DNA of 64,000 nt. Origin: UBA9926 sp913064795 (GTDB lineage: Bacteria > Pseudomonadota > Gammaproteobacteria > Pseudomonadales > Azotimanducaceae). The notes below the pieces were generated by a model. The model made no database searches, was not told the origin of the DNA, and worked only from the letters and a program-made list of their open reading frames with translations. Positions 62,923 through 64,000 of this stretch are shown piece after piece. Location: contig JBJKZD010000013.1 of NCBI GenBank assembly GCA_045560765.1, positions 156,087 through 220,086 on the forward strand, read 5' to 3'. A program made the position numbers and the translations under genes. Each line of letters opens with the position of its first letter. The stretch's first letter is position 1.

Positions 62923-62943
62923 ATGGCCCGCCCGGAGAGATTC
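62923..62943. repeat. right attachment-site repeat (within tRNA-Arg)
   Basis: Identical to 50416-50436. It includes the encoded CCA, the 3' acceptor strand and part of the T arm, i.e. the sequence kept functional after integration. Confidence 0.85.
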
Positions 62944-63000
62944 GAACTCCCGACACCCAGGTTCGAAGCCTGGTGCTCTATCCAGCTGAGCTACGAGCGG
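62924..63000 (-). tRNA. tRNA-Arg (anticodon TCG)
   Basis: A 77-nt cloverleaf reads on the minus strand. Acceptor CCGCTCG pairs with CGGGCGG (one G-U), D arm AGCTCAGCTGGATAGAGC, anticodon stem CCAGG/CCTGG around loop CTTCGAA (anticodon TCG, codon CGA), T arm with TTCGAAT, discriminator G and encoded CCA. First pair C1-G72 is unusual for tRNA-Arg. The gene is the integration target of the island. Confidence 0.95.
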
Positions 63001-63094
63001 AACGTTGGCGCCAACGCCTAACGAGAAACGCAGTATAGGCAATCTGTCAGGCGGGTTCCAGTATTCGTATGACAGGTCAAGAAAGATTAACGTA

Positions 63095-63114
63095 TACTGT
63101 ATAAATGTACAGTA
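63095..63114 (+). promoter_or_regulatory. LexA operator (SOS box)
   Basis: TACTGTATAAATGTACAGTA keeps the CTG-N10-CAG core with an AT-rich centre of the gammaproteobacterial LexA consensus. It overlaps a possible -10 (TATACT, 63093-63098), so LexA would block the promoter. The next rightward ORF begins inside the box at 63105. Confidence 0.88.
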
Positions 63115-63461
63115 TTAGGCTTAGAATCAACCAACGTCTCGTGACCTTGGGGCAAGAGGACACGGGCACCGTCGGGGTCTTATTGCGATCGGGTAACCTG
63201 CGTTACCACTACTGGGGTGGATTCACGCTCACCCTACAACAGCGGATCAAGTTGGTCGTGGAATCCGTCACCAACGAGCAGCTTCGCAATCCCCGCTCAA
63301 CCTCCCCGTCGATGCAGCAATGGCTCAAGCTCGAATCCGAAGAATGTTTGTTGGGAAGTTTTGATGGCGTACTGGTGCGCGCTTACTTGCCGTTTACAAT
63401 CCTTAAAGCTCGCTCAGGACGCGGAACCCGTCTGGATCTCTCCCGAAGTGAGGATTGGTGA
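63105..63461 (+). CDS. small LexA-controlled ORF, possibly degenerate sulA-like
   Basis: 118 residues starting in the LexA box with no ribosome site; since transcription would start about here the message would be leaderless or begin lower down. No signal peptide or known domain is certain. QQWLKLESEECLLGSFDGVLV faintly resembles the SulA/ImuA region before its C-terminus, and a neighbouring frame continues with RLQSLKLAQDAEPVWI, like the SulA C-terminus, suggesting a frameshifted cell-division inhibitor. This is weak. The 3' end overlaps the convergent MarR gene by 48 nt. Confidence 0.35.
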   Translation: MYSIRLRINQRLVTLGQEDTGTVGVLLRSGNLRYHYWGGFTLTLQQRIKLVVESVTNEQLRNPRSTSPSMQQWLKLESEECLLGSFDGVLVRAYLPFTILKARSGRGTRLDLSRSEDW

Positions 63462-63896
63462 CGCATCCAGGGTTTCTGCATTCATCATGCTCGCGACCTG
63501 CTGCATTGACGCGACTAACTGGTGCTGCTGCCAATCGGGCAGAGCGCGGTATTTCCTAACAAAATCCGACTGGATGGGGGATGGGGATCGCGCCAGCTTT
63601 TCCTGCCCTTCTGTGGTCAGTTCGATAAGCGTTTGGCGACGATCTCGATTGCCTTTCATTCGGCGAACCAGTCGATTGCGCTCTAAGCGATCGAGTAAGG
63701 ATGATATCGTTGCCTGAGACAGCATCACCTCCCTTGCAATTGCGCTGGGGGAGGCCATATCCAAACGCAAAATTGCTTGCATCACCAACAACTGTGAGGT
63801 GGTCAATCCAGACGCTTTGTGCAGCTGCTTGGAATGCAGATCGATGGCACGGGTAATTTTTCGAAGCGCTATCAAAATTTCATCATAGTCAGCCAA
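63414..63896 (-). CDS. MarR-family transcriptional regulator
   Basis: 160 residues from TTG 63896, chosen because AAGGAGAG precedes it by 5-6 nt; the frame is open to 63980 without a ribosome site. Winged-helix core: SGLTTSQLLVMQAILRLDMASPSAIAREVMLSQATISSLLDRLERNRLVRRMKGNRDRRQTLIELT, with DNA-recognition helix ATISSLLDRLE and wing DRRQ. The lead LRKITRAIDLHSKQL resembles EctR/CosR-type regulators of compatible-solute genes. A candidate operator lies 34 bp upstream at 63930. Confidence 0.9.
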   Translation of the reverse strand: MADYDEILIALRKITRAIDLHSKQLHKASGLTTSQLLVMQAILRLDMASPSAIAREVMLSQATISSLLDRLERNRLVRRMKGNRDRRQTLIELTTEGQEKLARSPSPIQSDFVRKYRALPDWQQHQLVASMQQVASMMNAETLDASPILTSGEIQTGSAS

Positions 63897-63929
63897 TGCG
63901 CTCTCCTTGGAGGATTTCAAAACCGGCGC

Positions 63930-63946
63930 ATTGTACTCAATACAAT
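63930..63946. promoter_or_regulatory. candidate MarR operator
   Basis: ATTGTA - 5 nt - TACAAT is a perfect inverted repeat with the spacing and TTG/CAA ends used by MarR dimers, 34 bp upstream of the MarR start codon. It suggests autoregulation. Confidence 0.55.
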
Positions 63947-64000
63947 TTCTAAATTCGACTGAAAACCGTCTCTTATTCAAAAACTAAACACTTTACGAAG

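Larger units (their letters stand above)
50416..62943. mobile_element. tRNA-Arg-associated genomic island, about 12.5 kb
   Basis: A 21-bp perfect direct repeat bounds the stretch (50416-50436 and 62923-62943); the right copy is the 3' end of the tRNA-Arg gene including CCA and half of the T arm, the usual target for tyrosine-recombinase integration. Content differs from the flanks: an AT-rich transporter gene, a dead IS3-family copy, gene fragments, UDP-sugar genes and the glucosylglycerate operon. No integrase or excisionase gene is seen, so the island is probably fixed or was mobilised in trans. Confidence 0.75.

Noticed and set aside
63217..63717. 166-codon ORF after the LexA box
   Set aside because: Mostly overlaps the MarR gene on the other strand; low-complexity Ser/Arg translation. 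A short stretch is mentioned only as a possible SulA-like tail.

Overview
The window reads as chromosome of a Gram-negative, probably marine gammaproteobacterium-like organism. The evidence is a TonB-dependent receptor, outer-membrane barrels and lipoprotein/Sec signal peptides, a consensus LexA box, Na+-coupled transporters, compatible-solute genes, and many lipid/hydrocarbon catabolism genes (three P450s, two crotonases, three class III CoA-transferases). Species cannot be assigned from sequence alone. Base composition is moderately GC-rich except for one clearly AT-rich patch near 50.6-53.3 kb.

Layout. 0-5 kb: a partial FAD oxidoreductase, a CYP153-like alkane hydroxylase, two crotonase-fold enzymes, a frameshifted SnoaL/limonene-epoxide-hydrolase-like gene and a DsbA-fold isomerase. 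5-19 kb: a BCCT transporter, a TonB receptor, a TPR-sulfotransferase whose start codon lies in a long hairpin, a D-aminoacylase-type amidohydrolase, a convergent PP2C phosphatase / Ser-Thr kinase pair, a VOC protein, a second P450 and a DUF1330 protein. 19.8-34.9 kb: a HAD phosphatase, then a seven-gene minus-strand operon that is the most striking part of the window. It encodes an 803-residue FAD / double cNMP-binding / four-[4Fe-4S] fusion, a b-type membrane protein, an FHA-TM-decaheme cytochrome, a tandem GlcG/HbpS lipoprotein, an outer-membrane barrel, a giant decaheme cytochrome with an LVIVD propeller, and a c554-like pentaheme cytochrome. Together they carry 25 predicted c-type haem sites and look like a complete cytoplasm-to-surface electron conduit unlike the textbook MtrCAB set.

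35-50 kb: gdhA, a doubly frameshifted isovaleryl-CoA-dehydrogenase-like gene, a duplicated secreted protein of unknown function, a catabolic block (two overlapping CoA-transferases of which one lacks the catalytic Asp, an ACMSD-type amidohydrolase, an SDR and a P450), a divergent CoA-transferase, an NhaC antiporter, an M28-like protein with an HExxH motif and a methyltransferase.

50.4-62.9 kb: a genomic island bounded by a 21-bp direct repeat of the 3' end of tRNA-Arg(UCG). It holds an AT-rich TauE/SafE gene, a decayed IS3-family element, a ugd fragment, galU-ugd, a chimeric rfbD/receiver-domain ORF, and a glucosylglycerate operon (phosphatase, synthase, phosphorylase, Na+ symporter). No integrase is visible. 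The right edge has tRNA-Arg, a LexA-controlled small ORF and a MarR regulator with its own candidate operator. Four intergenic regions carry degenerate 13-17 bp tandem repeats.
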